DNA from: a virus
Strand: one strand, 5' to 3'
DNA: 34,403 bases
Virus record (IMG/VR): IMGVR_UViG_3300037502_000635
Location: 1-34,403 of that record
This document shows, piece after piece, positions 4,952-12,818 of this stretch. The position numbers were made by a program, and so were the translations under genes. Each line of letters begins with the position of its first letter. The first letter of the stretch is position 1. The notes below the pieces were generated by a model. It had not been told where the DNA came from. It searched no databases and worked only from the letters and a program-made list of their open reading frames with translations.

Positions 4952-6628
4952 TTATCGATTGGGTTGCCCTAAGTTCATTACATCCCGCAAATAAAACAAA
5001 TCTTCCGGCTTAATTTCTTGGCTTGTTTTAAGCAAATCCGACAACGCCAAAGCTCCAGCAGGACTTACACCCAATCTGCGGCTAATATCAGCAACAGGTC
5101 TTGCTGCCCTGCCACCGGCATAAGCAACTTCGCCAACTACTCGTGGCGTTTGAAATGGGATACTTGCTAGATATGCAGGATTATACAAACCCCCTAGCAT
5201 AGTCAATGCTTCTACGCCGCCAGCCAGACCGCGTGCGGTGGGTGAACTTAAAGATTGTCCAGCCAATGCGCTGATAAATGGTTTACCACCCTCGGCTTCT
5301 AATGTTTGCGCTAAATTTAGCCGGTTGCCATAATTTGTGTAAACATTATTTCGATTCAAACTTTGCAACTTGCGCATAGCGGTATCTGCCGATGCGCGAT
5401 TACCTAAAGACAAAGCCCGTTCTATCTCTTTAATTTGATCTGACGCTTCTGCGTAATCACGCATAACCTCAGCATACTTTGGTGCTTGTTTTGAAATTGT
5501 GGCTTTTGTTGCATTGTAAATATCATTGCCAATCCGCAATGAATTGCGTTCATCAATAGGAACAGAATCAACAATTGCGCCAATCTTTTGTTTTAACGCA
5601 TCCAATCCTTCAGGCGTGTGATAGTCCGCAGGATTTTCTTTTTTCCAATCTGCTATTTCACTTTCAATTTTGTCATAGAAAGTTTTTGCTCTTTCGTCTT
5701 TAACTTTGCCTTTGAATTCAATTTGTGCTTTAGCGTTTGCAAGTGCTTTGTCAATATCGTTAAAGTCTAAAACGGTTTTATCAGCACTAATGTCAATCAT
5801 GCCCGAACGGTATGCGTTGCTGCGATTCTGGCGCATTACGATTAAATTATGCCGCGCATCTTCTAACGGCTGCGTCATAACACCTCGACCGCGCAACTGC
5901 TCAAGAAATGGGCTGGTCTTATCATAAGCAGATTGGAATCCTGCTTTTGCTGCTTGTCGCACGGTTTCTGCGCTTGTGCCGGTAAGCAACCCTAATGTCG
6001 GACTAACTATTTTTTCGGCACTCTTAGTCGCCATCAATAAAGGGTTTGTAACATCCCCAGCAGTGCGTAATGCTTGCGATAACTTGGCAATTTGACCAGT
6101 TTGCGAAACAGGTCGAATTGCTGCGCCAGTGCCAGTAAACAGCGTAGAAATATCGGCAGCAACGCCAACCGGATCATTTGCCAACGCTTGTTTGAATCCT
6201 TCGCTGCTGCCATAACGCTCTTTATAAAATTTTCCCAATTGTGATGCGGTGTCGCTTGCGCGTTGCGCCGCTTCAGGGTTGGCCTCGTACCTATCAATAA
6301 ATTCTACAATTTGGCGCGGTGTAATGTTTCGTAACGCACCAGCACCAACATCCAACAAACTTTTTACAGATTCAACAGGACTGGTAATTGCCTCATACAT
6401 ACCTTTGCCAAATTCATAACCGCTTTTAGGTATGTTGGTAATTGCTTGCACAGGCACATCTAACCAAGACATCCCTTCTGGCTTCGGCGCATTTCGCATC
6501 ATCTGCCTAAAATTTTCGGCAGTAATGTCTGCGCTTGGCATCGGCTGCGCGGGTGCTGGCTGCGTGGATCGCAACAAATTTATAAATTCATCTGCGCCCA
6601 AAAAAGATTCTTGATTTTCATTTGCCAT
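4952..6628 (-). CDS. Ejection (internal virion) protein, gp16 position
   Basis: A 558-residue product, hydrophilic with helical and Ala-rich stretches and an N-terminus MANENQESFLGADEFINLLR. The middle (about 280-400) is rich in charged helices (AKAQIEFKGKVKDERAKTFY); the C-terminal third has hydrophobic Gly/Ala-rich segments (ALTMLGGLYNPAYLASIPF) that could interact with membrane. Size and place as the last of three genes after gp4/gp10 match P22 gp16 (609 aa), which enters the host with the DNA. No catalytic motif is seen. It shares its first base with the last base of the upstream gene. Codon use is AT-rich compared with the head genes. Confidence 0.62.
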   Translation of the reverse strand: MANENQESFLGADEFINLLRSTQPAPAQPMPSADITAENFRQMMRNAPKPEGMSWLDVPVQAITNIPKSGYEFGKGMYEAITSPVESVKSLLDVGAGALRNITPRQIVEFIDRYEANPEAAQRASDTASQLGKFYKERYGSSEGFKQALANDPVGVAADISTLFTGTGAAIRPVSQTGQIAKLSQALRTAGDVTNPLLMATKSAEKIVSPTLGLLTGTSAETVRQAAKAGFQSAYDKTSPFLEQLRGRGVMTQPLEDARHNLIVMRQNRSNAYRSGMIDISADKTVLDFNDIDKALANAKAQIEFKGKVKDERAKTFYDKIESEIADWKKENPADYHTPEGLDALKQKIGAIVDSVPIDERNSLRIGNDIYNATKATISKQAPKYAEVMRDYAEASDQIKEIERALSLGNRASADTAMRKLQSLNRNNVYTNYGNRLNLAQTLEAEGGKPFISALAGQSLSSPTARGLAGGVEALTMLGGLYNPAYLASIPFQTPRVVGEVAYAGGRAARPVADISRRLGVSPAGALALSDLLKTSQEIKPEDLFYLRDVMNLGQPNR

Positions 6629-8265
6629 TATCGCGCCCCTCGAACTAACCGCAATAGCTCATCACGTTGCTTGAAAATGTTTTTTATTTCATCGTCAGAT
6701 TTGGGGCCAAAATGCTTGTTCAATTGCAACAAATCCGAATTAGTTAATTGATTTTGTTTTTTATTCCCAACAATACCAATTAAATACGTTACATCTGGAT
6801 TCGCAAGACCAGTAAATTTATTGTCAAATTCGGCAATTGCAGCTAAGTTTGGACTGCCTGTGCTTCCTTGCGCATTTTTGATCCCTTCGTAACGCAACCG
6901 CTGCGCAGCCAGTACGCCCTTGTCGGTATAAATAATGTCGCGGAGAGCTTCTTTAGCAGTTCCAAAATTACCGAAAGCATTTCTTTGTGAATCTTGATCT
7001 TGATTAGTTCGCGCAGCTTGCTGGCGAATTCGTTGTTCAAGATATTTCATCACTTCTTGTTGGTCTGGATTTAATCCGATCCCACCTGTATTTTTACGGA
7101 TAGCATCCGATATTGGCCCAATTGATACATTTTTCTTTTCAAGCAAATTAAGAATTTTATTGTTGATGTTTTCCATGTTAGGGATGGAATCAGCGGTTGC
7201 TGGATTCAACAATGTATTTGCTTCTAAAGGTAATTTTGAAAGGCGACTTACCCGCTCTTTGTAAGCGTCGTAAGTTTCATAAGGCTGTCTTGTTATGGGC
7301 ATGGATGAACTTACAGGCGCTACCGCAGCATTTGCAGGACGCGCAGGCGCAGCAGCCGCAGCAGGCGCAACAGCCGCAGCACCTCGATCTTTACGTTGCG
7401 GCGCAGGAGCAGGCGCACCTTCGGGCGCTAAATTGACAATACCACCTGCCATACCTGGTTTAACAACAGTTTCGCCAGTTTCAGTGACAGCAGTAAACGG
7501 CGCCATTCCTTCTTTTGTTAATGTGCCAGGTTGAATTGCTCCGCGCTGGGTTAATGCAAACGGACTTGTTTCAACAATTGCGGCACCCGATCCAAATGTT
7601 CTTTCAACACCTTTGCCAAGAATTGAATCTAATCTGCTTTTAGAATCAAGTTGCGCCAATAATTTATCGCCCAAAAATCTTTGAACATTTTGCGGATTGT
7701 TTCTTGCTTCATTAATGTACTCAGCCCCAAATTTTTCGATTTCTTCTTTTGAATAACCTAATGATTCGCCTTGTTTTTCAACATAAGTTTTCAATAAACT
7801 TTCTAATTTACCTTTGTTTTGTTGCGCAAATTTTGGATCATTAGCTGATTTTATGACTAACGGATGCGTATATAAGGTTGTTGCCTTATCGACAATTAAA
7901 TCTACTTTTTGGCTCGCAAGTTTTAACTTCGCTTCTTGTTCTTGAGCTTGGGCAAGCCCTGATTCCGCTTTTTGTCGCGCTATTACATCTTCAGCCGTTT
8001 CCTGTGTTTTTCTTAATTCGATCGCACTTCTGCTTGCTTCTGATTCTGCGCGGCTTGCTTCTTCTTGCGCTTTTTTAATTTGCGCCGCTTCAGTGCCACG
8101 TTGAACACCCAACTGGCTTTGATAATATTCCAGTTGCATCGGCAGCAATTGCTCTGCCTGCTGAAATTGTTGTGCTCCACGCGCAAAATTTATCATTTCG
8201 CCAAGCGTCATGCCTTGCATTGGCTTAATGTCTGCTCCAACAGGTCGTAATGATAAGTCAGCCAT
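6628..8265 (-). CDS. Ejection (internal virion) protein, gp20 position
   Basis: A 545-residue protein with an N-terminal coiled-coil region: GAQQFQQAEQLLPMQLEYYQ (30-49) then long Ala/Glu/Lys/Arg helices to about 115 (AQIKKAQEEASRAESEASRS). A low-complexity Ala/Pro linker lies near 275-320 (APAPAPQRKD, AAAAAPARPANAA). The C-terminal domain is helical. In gene order it matches P22 gp20, which with gp7 and gp16 forms the transperiplasmic conduit. Function is inferred from order, length and helical character. The linker is coded by GC-rich, repetitive sequence within an otherwise AT-rich gene. Confidence 0.6.
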   Translation of the reverse strand: MADLSLRPVGADIKPMQGMTLGEMINFARGAQQFQQAEQLLPMQLEYYQSQLGVQRGTEAAQIKKAQEEASRAESEASRSAIELRKTQETAEDVIARQKAESGLAQAQEQEAKLKLASQKVDLIVDKATTLYTHPLVIKSANDPKFAQQNKGKLESLLKTYVEKQGESLGYSKEEIEKFGAEYINEARNNPQNVQRFLGDKLLAQLDSKSRLDSILGKGVERTFGSGAAIVETSPFALTQRGAIQPGTLTKEGMAPFTAVTETGETVVKPGMAGGIVNLAPEGAPAPAPQRKDRGAAAVAPAAAAAPARPANAAVAPVSSSMPITRQPYETYDAYKERVSRLSKLPLEANTLLNPATADSIPNMENINNKILNLLEKKNVSIGPISDAIRKNTGGIGLNPDQQEVMKYLEQRIRQQAARTNQDQDSQRNAFGNFGTAKEALRDIIYTDKGVLAAQRLRYEGIKNAQGSTGSPNLAAIAEFDNKFTGLANPDVTYLIGIVGNKKQNQLTNSDLLQLNKHFGPKSDDEIKNIFKQRDELLRLVRGAR

Positions 8266-8276
8266 TTTTACACCAT

Positions 8277-8993
8277 TTATGCAGTGTTAAAGTCAAAATT
8301 TCCTTGCTCTATTACTGGGAAAGGTGATCGATACGTTGGTATCGAAGCACCAGGTTGCGGTCTATTCAAATACGCATACATCATTGCCGTATTACCAACG
8401 TTACCTAGCCCACCAGCTATTGCGTTTGCTGCTCCAATCTGACCGCCAGCTAAAGCACTAGCGCCGCCAATTGCTGCTTGTCCTATGTTTCCAGCAAATG
8501 TTTGGCCCATTTGCCCTGTTTGAGTTTGTGCTGTCTGTCCAATTCCTGCAATGCCTGCCAGCGTGTTGTAAATATTTTGACGCTGCGCCAATACTTGCGG
8601 CATAGCCGTGCCAAGTGTGTAATCAATTGCAAACTTTTGAGCTGCGCGATCAACGTTAGAACCACCCCCGCCGACGTTCATCATTTGCCGCGCCGCGCCG
8701 GTGCCTTGTTCAATATTAAATTGATAGCCAGGTAATCCTAGTATTTCTTCACGACTTATTGGTTTTATAAATGAAGGCAACATTTCACCAATTTTTGAAA
8801 GCGCACCATAACCTGCTTCCCTATATGGTTTTTGTTGTTCATTCAAAAGATCAAACATTTGTTTTTGCACGTCCGTGGCATAACGTGCGCCTTCTGCTTG
8901 AGTTCGCGCTGCGCTTTTTGCAGCGCTCGCTTGTTGCCCAGCTCCTATCAGACTTGCACCCGCTGAAATTATTGATGCGGCGATAAATGTCAT
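8277..8993 (-). CDS. DNA transfer protein, gp7-like
   Basis: A 238-residue protein (P22 gp7 is 229). The N-terminus has a hydrophobic, Ala-rich stretch MTFIAASIISAGASLIGAGQ followed by QASAAKSAARTQAEGA, then KQMFDLLNEQQKPYREAGYG (49-68), a motif I recognise from phage DNA-transfer proteins. Next is a GLPGYQFNIEQGTGA segment, then Gly/Ala/Gln-rich repeats (about 150-205). It probably travels inside the virion and is ejected first. It stands directly after the cupin-like gene, one base apart. Confidence 0.72.
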   Translation of the reverse strand: MTFIAASIISAGASLIGAGQQASAAKSAARTQAEGARYATDVQKQMFDLLNEQQKPYREAGYGALSKIGEMLPSFIKPISREEILGLPGYQFNIEQGTGAARQMMNVGGGGSNVDRAAQKFAIDYTLGTAMPQVLAQRQNIYNTLAGIAGIGQTAQTQTGQMGQTFAGNIGQAAIGGASALAGGQIGAANAIAGGLGNVGNTAMMYAYLNRPQPGASIPTYRSPFPVIEQGNFDFNTA

Positions 8994-8994
8994 A

Positions 8995-9456
8995 TCAATT
9001 CCCTTCTAATTGCTTCATGTCCGTAACTATTTGTTTTAATTTGTTACCTGAATCAAATAGCGCAGTTTCATCAGGCTCAATCAATTCTTGCTCAATTTCA
9101 TCTAAATCGGTCTTGTCTGTTAAATGCACCGTAACCCCGATGGAATCTGTTACAGCCAACGTGACCCTCTTTGTGCCTGGCTTTGATTCCACCACGTCGC
9201 CAGCCTGCAACCGCCGCATTCCCGTTTCAGTCCAAGCAATTATCTCGCCTTTAGCGCATAGAAAAAAGTGCGGCTGTTTATGAACCTTGCCCACAATTAA
9301 CGTGCCAGCAGGCCGATACACCCGACGCAGGTACATACCCGGACTAAAAAAATGCTCGGTTTCCAGCTCGGCTTGTGGCATTTTTGCCATTTCCGCTTGC
9401 AGCCGGTCAATTTGCTCTCGCGTCGGCGTTTCTGCCGTTAGCTGTATATCAGTCAA
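8995..9456 (-). CDS. Cupin-like protein at the P22 gp14 position
   Basis: A 153-residue protein. The middle has a single beta-barrel-like pattern: ETEHFFSPGMYLRRVYRPAG (32-51), VHKQPHFFLCAKGEIIAW (58-75), RRLQAGDVVESKPGTKRVTL (81-100). The GE and AGDVVxxKPGTxR elements are typical of cupins. The usual metal-binding His pair is incomplete, so metal-dependent catalysis is uncertain. The C-terminus is acidic and helical. It lies between the tail-completion genes and the ejection proteins, where P22 has assembly factor gp14. A structural or assembly role is inferred. Confidence 0.6.
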   Translation of the reverse strand: MTDIQLTAETPTREQIDRLQAEMAKMPQAELETEHFFSPGMYLRRVYRPAGTLIVGKVHKQPHFFLCAKGEIIAWTETGMRRLQAGDVVESKPGTKRVTLAVTDSIGVTVHLTDKTDLDEIEQELIEPDETALFDSGNKLKQIVTDMKQLEGN

Positions 9457-9692
9457 AACGTACCCCCGCCGATCCCATTTAACGCTGTCAGCAGGGTAAA
9501 CGTACCCGCTGCCGGTGTCACATTACCGATGATCGTATCGTTAATCTCGCCGCCGTTAATAATCTGATACTGCACTGTACTACTGACGATGTTCGGGTTT
9601 TGCAGCCAGACAATCCACTCCCGCGCCGGTCTGCCTGTAGCTGGCTCAATAAACGGGCTGGTCGGGAACCGGATGTTGGTCAGCGCAACCAT
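9453..9692 (-). CDS. Small tail-associated protein, 79 aa
   Basis: It starts MVALTNIRFPTSPFIEPATG and includes REWIVWLQNP. It ends with a fibre-like tail (NVTPAAGTFTLLTALN then GIGGGTF) that closely resembles the end of the 828-residue fibre (GIGGGAF). It holds the position of the P22 tail needle gp26 but is far too short and lacks needle heptads. Both ends overlap neighbours (TAATG with the gp10-like gene, 4 nt with the cupin gene). Probably virion-associated; exact role unknown. Confidence 0.65.
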   Translation of the reverse strand: MVALTNIRFPTSPFIEPATGRPAREWIVWLQNPNIVSSTVQYQIINGGEINDTIIGNVTPAAGTFTLLTALNGIGGGTF

Positions 9693-11161
9693 TAGTTATC
9701 GCCTGCCGATGCTTTCAGATTCGCCGACACAATCACAGCCTTGACCGGATCGGTAATCGCCACCTCAAAGATACGATCCCGCGCCCAGCCCAGCCGCCGC
9801 CAAATAGCGCGGTTTGTGTAATTCCCCTGCCGCCCAATACTGACCCAATGCTCATTCGACCAAGTAGAGCCGCCGTCATTGGACCAGCGCAGCATGGCTT
9901 GAGGGTCTTCCCCCTGCCCTGTGGTCAGACCAACGCCAGGTTGGAATTGAATTTGGAATTCCTCGAAATATTGTCTTTGCAGGTCGGTGGTCAGGTGCGG
10001 CGCTCTGCGCAGCCGCCGGATCGGATTGCCAGCATCGGTGTAGGTGTCAAAGTTTAAGCTGTAAATCTTGCCGTTTTCGTAGTCGCCGACCAGATTTTTA
10101 TTAGCGAACGCGATGCAATTCTGCCCCCTGTGGCGCTTATAGACCGCGTTCGGCGCATCCCACCACAGCCATTTGAACCATTGCTGGGTCGCCAGGTCAT
10201 AAGCCCAGGTCAGGTCGATAGATGGAAAGTTAATCACATAGATTTCATGACCCTCAATCTGGAACGACCAAGCTCTAGCGTCCGATACGTCAACCCCGAC
10301 CAGACTATTCTCGACCGCGTGGGTCGATAGCCGCTGAAATTCGTAGCCTTTCATCTGGCCAATGGTCGCGGTTCCCAGCGTATCCCGCGCCAAAAACATA
10401 AAGGTTTCGGCAAAGCGAACAATTGAGAACGGCGCACCGCAACCGTTCTGGCTGCTGGTTCCTGACACCCGCTGGAACGGGAACGTAATGATGTTGGGTA
10501 TCTGGCTGCCAACATCGATCCAAACCTCAGTGGTTACTTCGCCCAGCAGATAAACCTGCCGGTGGTCAACGATCAGCGCCACCAGCTTGTCAGGCGACCC
10601 ATCCTTAGCCCCGTACAGCCCCGTGGTGGACAGCGGCGACCCTAAATCAGTCACCGCCCAATTCTGCGTGCCTGGCTCATTGTAGGCGATGTAATTGTCC
10701 ACCGTATCAACCATCGTCGCGCCTACCCAATCGCCGTCAGATAAGGGCAAGGTTGTAAATGTGTTAGTGGCCACAACGTAGTAATAGCGATTTGCCCCGT
10801 CCACGATGTAAGCAGTCAGCCCTTGCGTAGTCATTACGTTATCCGTAATAGACACAGGCCCTACGCTGGTGGTCAGCGTCCCGACTTGGATATACGTTAG
10901 GTCGGTAGCGATGCGATAGACCCGATTACCACAGACCGCGATGGCATATTGCAGGCCAGATAGCGCCCTCATCCCGCGAATCTCAGCCTCAATTGGGAAC
11001 GTAATTTCGGTCACTAAGCCTGGCGTTGGATACAGCGCGACGATGCCCCTTTCGCCTGCTTGTTTGGTCGGGTCGATTTCAGGGTAAAAATTAATGCACT
11101 CAGAATCGTTCTGATAAATCGATCGAGTGGTGTACGACGCGCCGACAAAACCGAAATCCAT
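9692..11161 (-). CDS. Packaged-DNA stabilisation / head completion protein, P22 gp10-like
   Basis: A 489-residue protein (P22 gp10 is 472) that closes the portal channel and carries tail parts. The N-terminus MDFGFVGASYTTRSIYQNDS with ECINFYPEIDPT is the family hallmark, and the rest is beta-propeller-like with repeated aromatic-rich strands (LATQQWFKWLWWDAPNAVYK). ATG 11161 was chosen because the N-terminal hallmark starts there and AGGGGA lies 7-8 nt upstream; the frame is open further upstream but reaches into the HNH gene. It follows the gp4-like gene, as in P22, except that an HNH endonuclease now lies between them. Confidence 0.88.
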   Translation of the reverse strand: MDFGFVGASYTTRSIYQNDSECINFYPEIDPTKQAGERGIVALYPTPGLVTEITFPIEAEIRGMRALSGLQYAIAVCGNRVYRIATDLTYIQVGTLTTSVGPVSITDNVMTTQGLTAYIVDGANRYYYVVATNTFTTLPLSDGDWVGATMVDTVDNYIAYNEPGTQNWAVTDLGSPLSTTGLYGAKDGSPDKLVALIVDHRQVYLLGEVTTEVWIDVGSQIPNIITFPFQRVSGTSSQNGCGAPFSIVRFAETFMFLARDTLGTATIGQMKGYEFQRLSTHAVENSLVGVDVSDARAWSFQIEGHEIYVINFPSIDLTWAYDLATQQWFKWLWWDAPNAVYKRHRGQNCIAFANKNLVGDYENGKIYSLNFDTYTDAGNPIRRLRRAPHLTTDLQRQYFEEFQIQFQPGVGLTTGQGEDPQAMLRWSNDGGSTWSNEHWVSIGRQGNYTNRAIWRRLGWARDRIFEVAITDPVKAVIVSANLKASAGDN

Positions 11162-11162
11162 G

Positions 11163-11750
11163 CTAAGTCCCCTGACGCAATCTATTGCGACGCAATAATG
11201 AATCAATGGTTGCGCGTTTTTTATTCATGGCCATTGCTATTTGTTTCGACGTTTGTCCTAATTCCCGCATTTCTAAAACTTGCTGAATTTCATCATTTGT
11301 AAACACGGCTCTATGATGGTTTTCGCCTTTCGGCATTACTCTACGCCCTTTTTGCAGGCAATCTTCGTTATTTGTTTTGATGTCAGCAACTCGCAAATGT
11401 GCTGGATTGCAGCAAATTCGGTTGTCACAAAGGTGCATCAAAAACCCGCGCGCCTTTTTATCTCGCGGCGCGTGTAATTCAATTTCACCAGGATGCGCCA
11501 AGTTATAAATAACTCGGTGAGCGTAATAACCAACGTCATTAATCCAAGTTCGCCCATATCCTGATTCCGTTACGTATCCTACCCATGGCCAACATTCATC
11601 AGGCTGTCGAATATCGACCTTGCTCCACAGCATTTCCGGCGTGTTCGCTGGTCTGCCTGGATTTGCTGAAACTTCAACGCCTTTTTTCTTTCTTAAATAT
11701 TCCCTCATGTAAGCGTTATGTTTCAAACGCTGTTCTTCAGTTTTTTTCAT
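11163..11750 (-). CDS. HNH homing endonuclease inserted between gp4-like and gp10-like genes
   Basis: A 195-residue free-standing HNH enzyme. The HNH/zinc region includes YYAHRVIYNLAHPGEI (75-90) and LMHLCDNRICCNPAHLRV (104-121, H106, N115, H118), the zinc-finger-type HNH pattern. The C-terminus carries a resolvase-like helix-turn-helix DNA-binding segment (ELGQTSKQIAMAMNKKRATI, 163-182). The N-terminus is Lys/Arg-rich. ATG 11750 has GAAAGGG 8 nt upstream; a TTG at 11765 is the alternative. The gene breaks the P22 order gp4-gp10 and is preceded by a very AT-rich gap, both signs of insertion. Confidence 0.88.
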   Translation of the reverse strand: MKKTEEQRLKHNAYMREYLRKKKGVEVSANPGRPANTPEMLWSKVDIRQPDECWPWVGYVTESGYGRTWINDVGYYAHRVIYNLAHPGEIELHAPRDKKARGFLMHLCDNRICCNPAHLRVADIKTNNEDCLQKGRRVMPKGENHHRAVFTNDEIQQVLEMRELGQTSKQIAMAMNKKRATIDSLLRRNRLRQGT

Positions 11751-11769
11751 AACAAGCCCTTTCAAAAAG

Positions 11770-11812
11770 AGCTGTTATTTTATATTAAAACTCCCTTCTG
11801 CATATTATATAA
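11770..11812 (-). promoter_or_regulatory. AT-rich gap with a possible -10 box before the HNH gene
   Basis: Minus-strand TATAAT at 11809-11804 lies in an AT-rich gap just after the gp4-like stop (11814). No good -35 is found at 16-18 bp. A self-standing promoter is common for homing endonuclease genes, but the evidence here is one hexamer. Confidence 0.3.
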
Positions 11813-11813
11813 A

Positions 11814-12794
11814 TCAGCCGAACCCTCCATCGTATATGAAAGCCGCATCTTTCGGTCTGCCGGTCATCAATACGTCAGGATACTTGCTGACCTGTGGCGG
11901 CTTCATGTTCGTGCGCTTAATCGTAGCCTTCGCCTGCGCTGCGTACGCCGTGATCTGGCTTACCTGAATCTGGTTGACCTTGCCGTACATTGGCATCATT
12001 CTTTCGGCCAGGCACCAGCGTAGCGCCATGTTATAACCCTGTGGGAACTCCATTGACCCGTACAAGTCACCAAACTCGCGGAAAATGGTCTGGGTAAACA
12101 GGTGCATCTCGCCCTGAGCTGGGTTTGGCCACAAGTAGATCGTTCCCAGCAGCTCAGACGGTTGGTAGTACAGCGCTTTTGGCCAGGGGCCGTTTAGCGT
12201 TTTAAGTCCGATGGACTCGTATTCCTCAAGGCTCAGAATTGAAATCGGATAATCCAGACCGCCGCCATAAATCGGCACGCCGTTGGATGTCGTTGTCACC
12301 CGCACAAACGCGCTCTCAATCGTCAAGGGGCGCTGGTAGTACGCATCAATGATCTGGCTTACCACCGGCGTTGTATGCGTCCTGCTGACCGTATAAGTGC
12401 CTTGCTCATTAACGTTGCCGCCTGCGCCTGTCCCGAAACCCACAATCGTGGTGCCAGACAATACGCCCGACCCAGATAGCGTCATGCCGATGGTGATTGC
12501 GCCTTTAGTCACGCCGTCCTGCGGCACCGTCAGCGTCGTGCCACTAATTGATCCAACAAACCTTGCCGACACGTTACCCGACGGGCCGATTGTGTATTGC
12601 ACCTGATTTTGAACGCACGGAAACACAATCTCGGTGCGGTAAAACACCATCATGTTTTCATTCGACCATTGCGCCAGCATATCGTTGAGCAAATCTAGCC
12701 CATCCTGCGCTTCCGCAGCAGTCGGGTTTTCCCCCGCAGCCAACGCGCCAATGTCCTTCATGGCGCGGGTAATGATGTCGTAAGGTGTTGTCAT
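11814..12794 (-). CDS. Head-tail adaptor, P22 gp4-like, with inserted beta module
   Basis: A 326-residue protein. The N-terminal part (MTTPYDIITRAMKDIGALAA, 1-20, then LLNDMLAQWSNENMMVFYRT) and the C-terminal part (IESAFVRV, LAERMMPMYGKVNQ) match the gp4 family that docks on the portal (P22 gp4 is 166 aa). Residues about 80-147 form an extra Gly/Thr-rich block (SISGTTLTV, IGMTLSGSGV, GTTIVGFGTGAGG, GTYTVS). I recognise it as a repeat module found in many phage structural proteins. It interrupts the family pattern between YTIGP and RPLTIESAF. The ribosome site AAGGG lies in a hairpin loop. Confidence 0.85.
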   Translation of the reverse strand: MTTPYDIITRAMKDIGALAAGENPTAAEAQDGLDLLNDMLAQWSNENMMVFYRTEIVFPCVQNQVQYTIGPSGNVSARFVGSISGTTLTVPQDGVTKGAITIGMTLSGSGVLSGTTIVGFGTGAGGNVNEQGTYTVSRTHTTPVVSQIIDAYYQRPLTIESAFVRVTTTSNGVPIYGGGLDYPISILSLEEYESIGLKTLNGPWPKALYYQPSELLGTIYLWPNPAQGEMHLFTQTIFREFGDLYGSMEFPQGYNMALRWCLAERMMPMYGKVNQIQVSQITAYAAQAKATIKRTNMKPPQVSKYPDVLMTGRPKDAAFIYDGGFG

Positions 12795-12818
12795 TACAAA
12801 CCCTTAATTAATTTGTAA
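12794..12818 (-). promoter_or_regulatory. Hairpin holding the gp4-like ribosome site in its loop
   Basis: TTACAAA (12794-12800 on +) and TTTGTAA (12812-12818) pair perfectly. The 11-nt loop holds both the stop codon of the spike gene and the AAGGG Shine-Dalgarno; the last stem base is the A of the gp4-like ATG. This could tune translation of the adaptor. Confidence 0.45.
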
